DNA from: JBGOUJ01 sp041477005
GTDB taxonomy: Bacteria > Acidobacteriota > Terriglobia > Bryobacterales > JACQDG01
NCBI GenBank assembly: GCA_041477005.1
Contig: JBGOUJ010000084.1
Coordinates: forward strand, 1-18,356
Direction: 5' to 3'
Length of the DNA stretch: 18,356 bases
The notes below the pieces were generated by a model. The model ran no database searches and was not told the origin of the DNA. It saw only the letters and a list, made by a program, of their open reading frames with translations. A program made the position numbers and the translations under genes. Shown one piece after another: positions 1 to 7,512 of the stretch (positions within the stretch are counted from its first letter, which is position 1; every line of letters begins with the position of its first letter).

Positions 1-38
1 GGCTACGCCCTGCGCACCTCACGCCGCCATGCGGTGTC

Positions 39-68
39 AGTGGTCGCCAAAGCGAGGGCAAGACCACT
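39..68 (-). terminator. Hairpin downstream of ssb, possible terminator
   Basis: An inverted repeat pairs 39-48 with 57-68: seven base pairs (AGTGGTC with GACCACT), a two-base bulge, then three more pairs around an 8-nt loop. In the ssb transcript it begins about 29 nt after the stop codon. No U-tract follows it on the minus strand, so a classic intrinsic terminator is not shown. It could instead protect the mRNA 3' end. Confidence 0.3.
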
Positions 69-96
69 AAACCGGGCGCGCGGCGAAAGCCCCGCC

Positions 97-588
97 TTAA
101 AACGGCACGTCGTCGTCGGAGATTTCCTGGCTGGGGACTTCGGCTGCGGCGCGCGGGGCGGCGCTGCGCGGCGCCGACACCGCCACCGGGCCTTGGGCGC
201 CTTCGTCTTCGCCCGCGCTCGCGCCCGCGCCCGCTGCTACCGCCACGTCGCCGCCGCGACCGCCGAGCAGAATCAGGTTGTCGGCGACCACCTCGGTGGA
301 GTAGCGCTTGTTGCCGTCCTTGTCCTCCCAGCTCCGGGTTTGCAGCCGGCCTTCCACGTAAACCTGCTTGCCTTTTTGCAGGTGCGGGGCGACGTTCTCC
401 GAACGCCACAGGACGATGTTGTGCCAGTCGGTTTCTTCCTTCCACTCACCGGTTTGCTGGTCCTTCCAACGGCGGGAGGTGGCCAGGGAAAAGGTGCAGC
501 GGGCCGTCCCGTTGGGGGTGTACTTGGTTTCGGCATCGCGTCCAAGATGGCCCAACAGGATCACTTTGTTTACACTGCGGGATGCCAT
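97..588 (-). CDS. ssb: Single-stranded DNA-binding protein
   Basis: This 163-residue protein should coat single-stranded DNA during replication, recombination and repair, normally as a homotetramer. The N-terminal 110 residues form the OB-fold, with the familiar opening NKVILLGHLGRDAE, a conserved WHNIVLW stretch near residues 55-61 and YVEGRLQTR near 77-85. A low-complexity Ala/Gly/Pro tail follows and ends in the acidic tip DDDVPF, which in this family docks partner proteins. Length is normal for a bacterial SSB. The start is the ATG at 586-588; no strong Shine-Dalgarno is visible. It is transcribed away from the repeat field at 640-851. Neighbours usually found with ssb (rpsF, rpsR) are not seen here. 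Identification is secure. Confidence 0.96.
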   Translation of the reverse strand: MASRSVNKVILLGHLGRDAETKYTPNGTARCTFSLATSRRWKDQQTGEWKEETDWHNIVLWRSENVAPHLQKGKQVYVEGRLQTRSWEDKDGNKRYSTEVVADNLILLGGRGGDVAVAAGAGASAGEDEGAQGPVAVSAPRSAAPRAAAEVPSQEISDDDVPF

Positions 589-639
589 AACGCTTTAAAG
601 GTACAATCATTGCCTGCCGAGAGCAAGGGCGGATTCAAA

Positions 640-816
640 AAGGGATGCTCGACAGGGGTGGCGAGACCGGGCCAGGCTCAAGGGGCGAAACGGGACGGCT
701 CGACGGGGGAGGCGAAACCGGCACAGCTCAACGGGGAGGGCGACAAGCAGGGGAGGATGAAGAACAGGGAGGCTGAAAGACACGGGAGGGTGAAGATCAG
801 GGAGGATGAAAAACAA
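640..816 (+). repeat. Degenerate G/A-rich tandem repeat field
   Basis: The spacer between ssb and the next plus-strand gene is largely a degraded repeat. The core GGGAGG recurs at 734, 751, 767, 784 and 800, so spacings are 17, 16, 17 and 16 bp, a 33-bp higher-order unit. Further upstream a longer unit opening GCTC(A/G)A recurs at 647, 676, 698 and 726. The last GGGAGG copy abuts the ATG at 806. No promoter could be recognised in it, and nothing else is seen in 589-639. Confidence 0.7.
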
Positions 817-1945
817 GGCAAAAGGCAAATTGCAAAAGGCAAAAGGCAAGAATCGCGGTGCGCTGCGCGGACCTCAATTGAGATCGGGCTTTGCCGGGCG
901 GCGGGCGGCTCAGCTTCAAAACGATTTGGTTCGGGTTTCGGTGCTGGTTGGCGGCGGGCACATCGCGGAGATCTCGCTGCTGGAGGCGGGCGTAAACCCG
1001 CTGTGGATTCCCCCCTGGCCGAGCATCGAGCCGTCCGATTTCAACCCGCGCGTGCACACCGCCTACGGCGACGACATCGAGAGCCGGCTGCTGGCCGGCA
1101 TCATGGGGCACAACCTGTGCTTCGATTTTTTCGGCGCCCCGTCGGCGGAAGAAGCTGCCGCTGGACTGACCGTGCATGGGGAAGCGCCGGTGGTCCATTG
1201 GGAGGTTGCCTCGGCCGGCAAGAGCGAGCTGTGCGTGGCCGCCGAGCTGCCTTTGAGCCGGATGCGAATCGAGCGGCGCTTGCGGCTGGCTCCGGGTGCC
1301 ACCGTAGTGCGCATCACCGAGACAGCCGAGAACCTCTCGGCGACCGATCGCGCCGTCGGCTGGACCGAGCACGTCACGCTTGGCCCGCCCTTTGTGGCCC
1401 CCGGCCGAACAGTCTTTCACACGCCGGCCACGCGCTCCAAGGTCTTCGAGAGCGACTTCGCCGCCGGCAAAGGCGGCCTGCGGATCGGCGCCGAGTTCGA
1501 CTGGCCGATGTGCCCGGCCGTCGCCGGCGGCTCGATCGATCTGCGCCAGATCTCCACTGCGCCCGTTTCGGCCGGCTACACTGCGCACCTGATGGACCCG
1601 GCGCGCGAGCAGGCTTGGTTCACAGCTTACAACCCCGATCTGGAGATTCTTTTCGGCTACGTGTGGCGCCGCTGCGACTTCCCCTGGCTGGGCATTTGGG
1701 AAGAAAACCACAACCGGGAGCACAAGCCGTGGAACGGCCGGGTCCTCACCCGCGGCATGGAGTTCGGAGTCTCGCCCATGCCCGAGTCGCGCCGCCGCAT
1801 GATCGAACGGGGCTCGCTGTTCGGAGCGCCGGGTTATCGCTGGATCCCCGCCCGCAGCCGGGTCACGGTGGAGTATTGCGCGTTCATCCGCCGCGCGAAA
1901 GCACCCGCCGCCCGGGTCGAATGGCGGGGGAACGAAGTTTACTGA
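806..1945 (+). CDS. Hypothetical protein, galactose-mutarotase-like
   Basis: This is a 379-residue protein with no signal peptide and no clear transmembrane segment. Its body (from about residue 40) resembles the aldose-epimerase/galactose mutarotase beta-sandwich: an opening strand with GGGHIAEISL, a GIMGHNL motif, a central TEHVTLGPPF stretch and a Trp-rich C-terminal part with FPWLGIWEENHN. Such proteins bind free or linked sugars, but the substrate cannot be told. Start choice is uncertain. The ATG at 806 has GGAGG directly against it with no spacer, and the first 16 codons are made of a GGCAAAA 7-bp repeat that yields a Lys-rich peptide. A TTG at 878 would give a 355-residue protein beginning close to the conserved part. 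The gene converges on the sigma-like gene with an 11-bp gap. The fold assignment is by general resemblance only. Confidence 0.7.
   Translation: MKNKAKGKLQKAKGKNRGALRGPQLRSGFAGRRAAQLQNDLVRVSVLVGGGHIAEISLLEAGVNPLWIPPWPSIEPSDFNPRVHTAYGDDIESRLLAGIMGHNLCFDFFGAPSAEEAAAGLTVHGEAPVVHWEVASAGKSELCVAAELPLSRMRIERRLRLAPGATVVRITETAENLSATDRAVGWTEHVTLGPPFVAPGRTVFHTPATRSKVFESDFAAGKGGLRIGAEFDWPMCPAVAGGSIDLRQISTAPVSAGYTAHLMDPAREQAWFTAYNPDLEILFGYVWRRCDFPWLGIWEENHNREHKPWNGRVLTRGMEFGVSPMPESRRRMIERGSLFGAPGYRWIPARSRVTVEYCAFIRRAKAPAARVEWRGNEVY
817..851 (+). repeat. Heptamer array GGCAAAA (5 units)
   Basis: Five 7-bp units in register (GGCAAAA, GGCAAAT, TGCAAAA, GGCAAAA, GGCAAGA) follow immediately after the first codons of the 806-1945 gene. 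They would encode a Lys/Ala/Gly-rich leader if the ATG at 806 is used. Confidence 0.8.
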
Positions 1946-1949
1946 GGGC

Positions 1950-1972
1950 GCTGGGATTATTTTTTCCCCAGC
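1950..1972. terminator. Small hairpin between convergent genes
   Basis: GCTGGG at 1950-1955 pairs with CCCAGC at 1967-1972 around an 11-nt T-rich loop. It lies in the short gap between the convergent genes ending at 1945 and 1957 and runs into the end of the latter. The stem is only six pairs and has no U-tract after it, so terminator function is a guess based on position. Confidence 0.25.
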
Positions 1973-2766
1973 AGCCGCTTCCAACGCGAGGGCCCGGCGG
2001 CTTCGAGTCCCAGGAGCTTCAGATAGCCGGCCGCCTCCGACTCGGAGAGGGGCTGCATCCGGCGGGTCAGAAAGGTGATTTCGCGGAAGCGGCAGAGCAG
2101 GTCCACGCAAGGCCAACAGGCCGTGAGGTGATACTCGATTTCGGTGCGGTCGCTCCAGGTGATCTGGCCATCGAGGAGCCGGAGAGACATTCTCGGCGGG
2201 GGACAATCCTGGGTGCGGCGGTCGCGGGCCTCCGCGGCCAGCCGGTGACGATTCCGGGCGAGCGCTTCCGGGTTCCACCGATCGCTCGACACGCGCAGCG
2301 CTTCCTGCGCTTTGGCCATGGCGCCGGCGACGGTCTTGGCGTCGAGGCGAAGGATCTGGTCGGTGTCGCCGGCCTCGGGCTCCAGAAGGAACATCCAGAT
2401 GGTCTGCCGCTCGAGAGCAGTGAAGCCTGACAGCGCTCCGTCGAAGACTTCCCAGTCGAGTGGAATCTCGGGAGCAGGAGCGGCCGGCTGTTGCCGGCCG
2501 GCGACGCGCAGAACGTGCTCCCGCAGGTGCAGGAGAAACTCGCGCTCGCTCTGGCCGGAGTAGTCGCGGAAAAAGCGGGCGTCAGGATCTTGCGCGGCGA
2601 GCAGCAACTCGCGCAGCAGTTCGTCGCGCCGGACCGAGGGGGCGGGGAGGTGGCGCTCCAGCACCGCCGCCGCAAACGGCAGATATTCGGCGATAAAGTG
2701 CTTCCACGCCGGCGGCTGCCCTTGCAGACACTGGGCGACCATATCGGAGCACGTTAGGACCGGCAT
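1957..2766 (-). CDS. ECF-sigma-like protein with C-terminal zinc-finger motif
   Basis: This 269-residue protein is not in a family I can name. Residues 9-90 (GQPPAWKHFIAEYLP, then a helical Asp/Arg/Leu-rich part) resemble ECF sigma region 2. Residues 105-158 (ALSGFTALERQTIWMFLL ... KTVAGAMAKAQEALR) resemble region 4, though the usual helix-turn-helix consensus is weak. After a linker, residues 213-220 give His-x3-Cys-x2-Cys (HLTACWPC), the zinc-binding pattern of anti-sigma ZAS/zf-HC2 domains. A Pro/Ala stretch sits at 94-102. No membrane segment is seen, so it should be cytoplasmic. The ATG at 2764-2766 lies 2 bp after the stop of the secreted propeller gene, so the two are very likely co-translated. 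It could be a degenerate sigma factor, a sigma/anti-sigma fusion or simply a helical protein; function is unproven. Confidence 0.75.
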   Translation of the reverse strand: MPVLTCSDMVAQCLQGQPPAWKHFIAEYLPFAAAVLERHLPAPSVRRDELLRELLLAAQDPDARFFRDYSGQSEREFLLHLREHVLRVAGRQQPAAPAPEIPLDWEVFDGALSGFTALERQTIWMFLLEPEAGDTDQILRLDAKTVAGAMAKAQEALRVSSDRWNPEALARNRHRLAAEARDRRTQDCPPPRMSLRLLDGQITWSDRTEIEYHLTACWPCVDLLCRFREITFLTRRMQPLSESEAAGYLKLLGLEAAGPSRWKRLLGKK

Positions 2767-2768
2767 GG

Positions 2769-5700
2769 TTACTTCGGGCCAGGACTACGGAGGCGAGAGC
2801 TGGCGCTAGTGGTAGAGCTGACGTTAAAGCGCGGCACCCGGTTGTGGACGGGGATGGTCACGACGTTGCTGATAAACAGACCTTGGGCGATGGTCACCGG
2901 CATCATGGGATCGTCGGGGAGGTCGGAGTTCAGGATCAGGTTGATCTGGTAGACGCCGACCTGCCCCGGCATCAGGCCGACGAAATCCACACTGGCGGTT
3001 TTTCCGCCTGCCAGCGAGGAGACGAAGTCGGACGAGACCAGAGGCACCAGGAAATCGGTGCCCATGGGGACCTTGGCGCCCGTTGTCAGGCCCGTGCCGC
3101 TACCGAAGCTGGGACTGGTCAGACCCAGGCCGGTGCCGAAAACAATGATCTTCTCGCCGGGCACGGCCGGATTGTCCGGCGTCACCGGCGCGAACACGTC
3201 GTTGCCGCAACACAGGTTCGTGGTCAGAGCAGCGGCGGTGATGGCGGAGCCGTCGGGAACGAAGGTGGAGTAAATGACGTTGTCGCCGTCCCTGCCCGGC
3301 TTCACCGCCGTCAGGATCACGGCCGATGGCGTGCTGCCGCCTGAAAGCATGCCGGTCGTGGAATCGGACGAGGCTGTGATCTTGGCGTTGGCCGAGACAT
3401 TGATTCCCAGAGTGATACTGTTTCCCTGGGTGCCGAGGCTGCGGGCGACAATGTCGAGGGCCGTGACGCCGACACCGCTATCGAGCGTGGCCTCCACGTC
3501 CCGGTCGCCGGAGCCGGCGTTGATGGCGCCGATAAGCCGGTTCGCCACGGCGGTCAGGCTGTCGGAGGCCTGCACGGTGTACTTGTAGTCCCGGCCGTTG
3601 ATGGTGAGTGTGACGGCGTCACCGGCCTGCACGCTGCCGCCGAGGGTGACAATGGCGCGGGCGGAAAGAAATCCCACCGCGCCGGCGGTAGCGGTCACTT
3701 CCGGGTCGGGGGCGCTGTTGATCAGATTGACCAGCGCGTCGCGGACCGAATCGGTGGTGTCACCGTCGACGGTAGTGTATTCATAAACCCTACCATCGAT
3801 GTTGATCTGGACCACGATTCCGGCGGGCGCCGCCGTGGTGGTCGTGTCGCCGCTGCTGAGGTTGATGGTCACCGTCCCGACGGCAAACGCCGTGCCGTGC
3901 ACCACCGTCCCCGGCCGAGGCTCGGGGCCGCCGCTGGCGGCGTAGAGCCCCGGCGAAGCGCGGGTCACCGGCACCGCTTTGGGCGTGGAGACCACTATCC
4001 GGCCGTCGCTCGTATGGGTGCGGACGTAAACGCTCAGGCTCCTGTCCTGCACTTCAAACGGCACCTGGACATTGATCTGGGTGGGCGTGACGAAATACAG
4101 GGGAGCGCGGATTCCGTTGATGTAGACCTGGGCGCCGGCCAACTCCCGCGGCAGATCGGTCTGAGAGAGATCGGCGGTGGCGGAGCTCGGGGCGAGGTTC
4201 TGGCCGAAGATGGCGATCTGCGTGCCCGGCGGCGCCTGGGTGGCATCGTTGCCGCCGCTCAGGCTGGCGCTGCTGGTGGTCGGAGTAACGCCGGACCCAG
4301 TGCTGGGGGTCACGGTCAAGCCGACACCGTCGCCGTCGGCGCCCATCAACCGCGACACCAGCGTCAGCTTCTGCTGGGAAACTCCGCCACTGAGCGTGTC
4401 TCCGTCGGCCGTCGCGGTAACCCCTGCTCCGTCCGAGACCGTACTCTGGTAGCTGATATTGTTGCCCTGGGGGCCTGGGAACCGGGCGGTCAAGCGCAGC
4501 TTGTTCATGTTGGTGGGATCCTGGTCCGCGTACACGTCCGGATCGTGGGCCTGATCCTGAATCAAGGCGACGAAGTTGAACACCAGGCCCTGGAGCGTGT
4601 CGTCGGGGAGGGCGGCGTAAGTGTAAGTGCGACCCTGGATCTGGACGGTGAGCACTTCGCCGCCCTGGATAGTTCCGTCGAAGGTGACCCCTCCTGTCGC
4701 ATAGGCGCCTTCCAGCGGCGAGCCGCGCGCGTAGACGTTGGGGTCGCCGGGGTCCTCGTTGAGGGCGTGCAGAAAATAGGCGAGAAGGTTGTCCAGCGTG
4801 TCTCCATCGGCTGCGGTGTAAGTGTAGTCCGTGGTATTGATGGTGAGCTTGACGGTATCGCCGGAATTGGGGTTGCCGGCGAAGGTGACCGTGCCCTGGG
4901 CGCGAACCTCGAAGCTGGCGGCATTCACCACCCCGCCCGGCATGATCATCTGCTCGCCCGGGCTGAAGACCTCGATGCGGCGGTCGAACGGGTCGGCCAC
5001 AAACAGATTGACGCCGTCCCAGGCGAGGGCGGTGGGCGCCCGGAGCCCGCCGGAGCCGCCATTATCTTCGTCGACCAGAAATGGATTGGTTTGCCCGATC
5101 AGAATATCGGCGGGCTGTCCGTTGGCAGTGGGGAAGCTGCGATAGATCAGCACCCGGTCGTTGCCGCCGTCGGCGATGAACAGCCGCGTGCCGTCAGAGA
5201 TCGCGACGCGGGGGAAGCTGAGCGTCGCCAGGCAGCGCGAAGGGTAGGTCGGGTTGCCATCGGCGTCCGTCCCAGTCGAGGGGCAGAACCCACCGGCCTG
5301 AGCGTTGGCGTTTGGCTCGCCCGAATTCATGTCAGGCTGGCCCAGAACCAGGTCGGCGGCGGTGGAATTCGACGTGGGGAAACTGTTGAAAATCAGCACC
5401 CGGTTGAAGCCCAGATCGGTCACGATCAGCTTGTTACCGGCGGTGGTGGCGTTGGTGGGGCTGAGCATCTGTTTGGCCGACGGCTTCACATTGTTGGCGG
5501 TGAAGTCCGGCGAGGGCCGAGTATTGAAATCCGGCTCGCCGAGGACGATGTCGGCCTTCGCGCCGTTGGCGGTGGGAACCGAGTTGTAGATCAGGACGCG
5601 CGAATTCTGGGTGTCGGCAACGATCAGCGTGCCGTTGTAAAACCACACGCCCTGCGGGCCGCGCAGGCCTGACTGGTTAGTTTGGGCCGAAGTGGTCTTG

Positions 5701-6236
5701 AAGTCCGGCTGGCCCACGACCACGTCCGGGGGCGTGCCGTTGGCCGCCGGAATGCTGAGCCAAATCAGGATCCGGTTGTTGTCGGTGTCGGCCACAGCGA
5801 TGCGCACGCCGTCGCTGGCCACGGCCGTCGCATTGTTGAACCCGGGGTTGACGCCCGGCGTGATGGTGCTAAAGTCCGGCTGACCGAGGACCACGTCGGG
5901 TGAGCCGGTGCAAGCGGGGCAGGGGGACCCGGAGCTTTGATCGATCGGCGCGTCCGGAGCCGGCACCAAGCTCTGGAGGTTGTTGTAGATGAGCAGGCGA
6001 TTGTTGACCGGGTTGGCGCCGATGCGGCTGCTGTCCAGCACAAACAGCCTGTTACCGCCGACCGCGACCCCGCCGGCAGCCCCCAGGATGGTTTGACTGG
6101 ACGTGGGGTTCTCCGAAGCGAATGAGGTTTGACCGATGACCAGCCGCGCCGCCTGGCTGTTTTCAAAATCGGCAGCCCAGGCCGAGAGCGTGGCGGCTAA
6201 CGTCAGAATGATAAGACGCGAAAACAAGGATGCCAT
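2769..6236 (-). CDS. Secreted beta-propeller protein with TIGR03437 domain
   Basis: This very large exported protein (1155 residues from the chosen start) opens with a typical signal peptide, a hydrophobic core then SAWA before ADFENS. Residues about 30-430 hold at least six propeller-type repeats, each with a version of NRVLIYNSxPTANG followed by ADIVLGQPDF, close to NHL-like blades. From about 434 comes a TIGR03437 domain (VVNAASF, PPGTQIAIFGQNLAP, PTQINVQVPFE, PGEKIIVFGTGLG, GQVGVYQINL) interrupted twice by Thr/Asp/Gly-rich modules with the theme LTINGRDYTYTxxxGDTL. Start: the ATG at 6236 gives the clean signal peptide but has AGGAG directly against it. An in-frame ATG at 6272 would add 12 residues and overlap the SDR gene. 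It lies 7 bp after the SDR gene and 2 bp before the sigma-like gene. Likely cell-surface or periplasmic; no ligand or enzyme activity can be read. Confidence 0.9.
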   Translation of the reverse strand: MASLFSRLIILTLAATLSAWAADFENSQAARLVIGQTSFASENPTSSQTILGAAGGVAVGGNRLFVLDSSRIGANPVNNRLLIYNNLQSLVPAPDAPIDQSSGSPCPACTGSPDVVLGQPDFSTITPGVNPGFNNATAVASDGVRIAVADTDNNRILIWLSIPAANGTPPDVVVGQPDFKTTSAQTNQSGLRGPQGVWFYNGTLIVADTQNSRVLIYNSVPTANGAKADIVLGEPDFNTRPSPDFTANNVKPSAKQMLSPTNATTAGNKLIVTDLGFNRVLIFNSFPTSNSTAADLVLGQPDMNSGEPNANAQAGGFCPSTGTDADGNPTYPSRCLATLSFPRVAISDGTRLFIADGGNDRVLIYRSFPTANGQPADILIGQTNPFLVDEDNGGSGGLRAPTALAWDGVNLFVADPFDRRIEVFSPGEQMIMPGGVVNAASFEVRAQGTVTFAGNPNSGDTVKLTINTTDYTYTAADGDTLDNLLAYFLHALNEDPGDPNVYARGSPLEGAYATGGVTFDGTIQGGEVLTVQIQGRTYTYAALPDDTLQGLVFNFVALIQDQAHDPDVYADQDPTNMNKLRLTARFPGPQGNNISYQSTVSDGAGVTATADGDTLSGGVSQQKLTLVSRLMGADGDGVGLTVTPSTGSGVTPTTSSASLSGGNDATQAPPGTQIAIFGQNLAPSSATADLSQTDLPRELAGAQVYINGIRAPLYFVTPTQINVQVPFEVQDRSLSVYVRTHTSDGRIVVSTPKAVPVTRASPGLYAASGGPEPRPGTVVHGTAFAVGTVTINLSSGDTTTTAAPAGIVVQINIDGRVYEYTTVDGDTTDSVRDALVNLINSAPDPEVTATAGAVGFLSARAIVTLGGSVQAGDAVTLTINGRDYKYTVQASDSLTAVANRLIGAINAGSGDRDVEATLDSGVGVTALDIVARSLGTQGNSITLGINVSANAKITASSDSTTGMLSGGSTPSAVILTAVKPGRDGDNVIYSTFVPDGSAITAAALTTNLCCGNDVFAPVTPDNPAVPGEKIIVFGTGLGLTSPSFGSGTGLTTGAKVPMGTDFLVPLVSSDFVSSLAGGKTASVDFVGLMPGQVGVYQINLILNSDLPDDPMMPVTIAQGLFISNVVTIPVHNRVPRFNVSSTTSASSRLRSPGPK
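3189..3884 (-). repeat. Second inserted module in the TIGR03437 domain
   Basis: This stretch codes for two more units of the LTINGRDYxYTV-type module followed by a tail (SLGTQGNSITL ... LSGG, then VKPGRDGDNVIYS). It separates the PGLYAASGG part of the TIGR03437 domain from PDNPAVPGEKIIVFGTGLG. Boundaries are approximate, drawn from where the domain consensus stops and resumes. Confidence 0.6.
4239..4901 (-). repeat. First inserted module in the TIGR03437 domain
   Basis: This stretch codes for two units of the theme GDTVKLTINTTDYTYTAADG and LTVQIQGRTYTYAALPDD, each followed by a helical stretch ending in PxVYA, plus tails ending SGG. It sits between VVNAASFEVR and APPGTQIAIFG, which are normally nearly adjacent in TIGR03437. 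Boundaries are approximate. Confidence 0.6.
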
Positions 6237-6243
6237 CTCCTGC

Positions 6244-7035
6244 TTAAAATAATCCCTTAACCAGACCGCCATCGATAGCGGTGCTGGTGCCGGTCACATA
6301 GCCGGCTCTCTCGGAGCATAGAAACGCCACCACCGCCGCGAACTCGTCGGGCCGTCCCAGGCGGCCCAAAGGGATATTGCGGCTCCAGCGCCCGATGATT
6401 TCCTCGGAAGAAACGCCATGGGCGGTTGCTTGCGCCGCGGCTACGTCGGTCAGCCGGTCGGTGGCGGTGTAGCCCGGGCAGACATTGTTGATAAGGATGT
6501 TGTCTTTGGCGTACTCGTTGGCCAAGCTCTTCACCAATCCGGCCACGGCAGCGCGAATCGCGTTGGAGAGGATCAGACCCTCGGTGGGTTGCTTGACAGT
6601 CATCGAGGTGATGGTAACGATGCGGCCCCATTTCTGTTTCTGCATGAGAGGGAGCAATTCGCGCACCAAATAAAGCGTGCTCATGAAATTCAGGTCGAAG
6701 GCCGCGCGCCAGTCCTCGATGGTGGTCTCGGCGAACGGCTTCGACGGAGGCCCTCCGGCGTTGGCGATAGCAATATCGACGCGCCCGAAGCGTTCGATGG
6801 TTGCAGCGACGAATCTTTTTACAGCCTCCGGGTCGGTGACATCCAGTGCGCAATCGAACACTACGACGCCCCAGCGCTTCCGAATCGCCTCCGCCGTGGC
6901 ACTCAAAGTCTTTTCGTTCCTAGAACATAGGGCGAGACTCGCGCCTTCGGCTGCCAGCGCCTCCGCTACTGCCTTTCCCAAACCCCGACTGGAGGCGGCA
7001 ACCAGAGCCACCCGGTCTTTGATTCCCAGATCCAT
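6244..7035 (-). CDS. SDR-family oxidoreductase with altered active site
   Basis: At 263 residues this is a standard-length short-chain dehydrogenase/reductase, Rossmann fold, cytoplasmic, of the FabG-like type. Seen: DIAIANAGG (residues 87-95), NFMSTLYLV, VTITS with the expected Ser144, PGYTATD (188-194) and the C-terminal GRLGRPDE / YVTGTSTAIDGG. Two signature sites are off. The cofactor motif reads AASSRGLG instead of TGxxxGxG, and the catalytic YxxxK position reads SNAIR, with Ser157 for Tyr and Arg161 for Lys. I recall a conserved-domain subgroup of BKR-like SDRs with the same deviations, so this may be a known variant rather than decay. Reaction and substrate are unknown. It follows the cupin gene after 9 bp and precedes the propeller gene by 7 bp. 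Confidence 0.9.
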   Translation of the reverse strand: MDLGIKDRVALVAASSRGLGKAVAEALAAEGASLALCSRNEKTLSATAEAIRKRWGVVVFDCALDVTDPEAVKRFVAATIERFGRVDIAIANAGGPPSKPFAETTIEDWRAAFDLNFMSTLYLVRELLPLMQKQKWGRIVTITSMTVKQPTEGLILSNAIRAAVAGLVKSLANEYAKDNILINNVCPGYTATDRLTDVAAAQATAHGVSSEEIIGRWSRNIPLGRLGRPDEFAAVVAFLCSERAGYVTGTSTAIDGGLVKGLF

Positions 7036-7044
7036 GTCAGCGCA

Positions 7045-7398
7045 TTAGCCGCGAAGGTAGGCATCCTCACCGCGGAGCCAGTCCTCGCGAACGGGGGTGA
7101 AGATGTCCAGGCACACGCAGTCGTCGAGAGCCTCGGCCCGGTGGGGCACATTGGGCGGAATTTGCAACAGTTCGCCCGGCCCGACGATTTTCTCCTGCTT
7201 CTGGTCCCCGATCTCGAACCGCAAGCGCCCTTCTAAGACGTTGCTGATCTGTTCGTTCTGGTGGCTGTGCATGGGGACCTGGCAGCCCTTCTTCAGGAAC
7301 ACGCGGGCCAACGTCAAGTGCTCCCCATGGATCACCCGCCGCGCAAAGAGGGGATTCATCTGCTCGTGCTCGATCTCCCCCCAGCGATAGTGGTTCAT
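7045..7398 (-). CDS. Small single-domain cupin protein
   Basis: This 117-residue protein is a one-domain cupin, a small metal-binding beta-barrel. Motif 1 is KGCQVPMHSHQNEQ with His44, His46 and Glu49, followed by ISNVLEGRLRFEI. Motif 2 is PGELLQIPPNVPHRAEA with His86. All four usual metal ligands are present. Such proteins can be isomerases, dioxygenases, sugar-binding or regulatory proteins; the sequence does not decide. The ATG at 7396-7398 has a good GGAGG six bases upstream, which makes it the clear first gene of the minus-strand unit running to 1957. Pairing with an SDR suggests action on a small metabolite, perhaps a keto acid or sugar derivative, but this is only inference. Confidence 0.9.
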   Translation of the reverse strand: MNHYRWGEIEHEQMNPLFARRVIHGEHLTLARVFLKKGCQVPMHSHQNEQISNVLEGRLRFEIGDQKQEKIVGPGELLQIPPNVPHRAEALDDCVCLDIFTPVREDWLRGEDAYLRG

Positions 7399-7470
7399 AT
7401 GAGGCCTCCGGCACGGCGCGCCGCACCTTCTTTCCCTTCTTCCAGGACCGCCTTTTACGCAGGATTAGTT

Positions 7471-7480
7471 ATTGTATCAT
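7471..7480. promoter_or_regulatory. Candidate overlapping divergent -10 elements
   Basis: The only AT-rich patch in the 146-bp divergent gap (7399-7544) reads ATTGTATCAT. On the plus strand it contains TATCAT (7475-7480), five of six matches to TATAAT, upstream of rfbA, with a poor TTTACG 15 bp before it. On the minus strand it contains TACAAT (complement of 7471-7476), facing the cupin gene, with no clear -35 hexamer. Both operons must start in this gap if they start nearby. Confidence 0.3.
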
Positions 7481-7512
7481 GGGAAGTTTGCGGGATTGGC
7501 GGTACTGAGCCG

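Noticed and set aside
640..851. CRISPR-like or spaced repeat array
   Set aside because: Units are 7 to 33 bp, adjoin each other without unique spacers, and are degenerate. There are no cas genes in the window.
34..2430. A 798-codon open frame on the plus strand across ssb and the sigma-like gene
   Set aside because: It is antisense to secure genes, Arg/Gly/Ala-rich with no recognisable motif, and is explained by high GC at third codon positions. The same holds for long antisense frames near 3897-5672, 9499-10695, 14880-16349 and 16574-17833.
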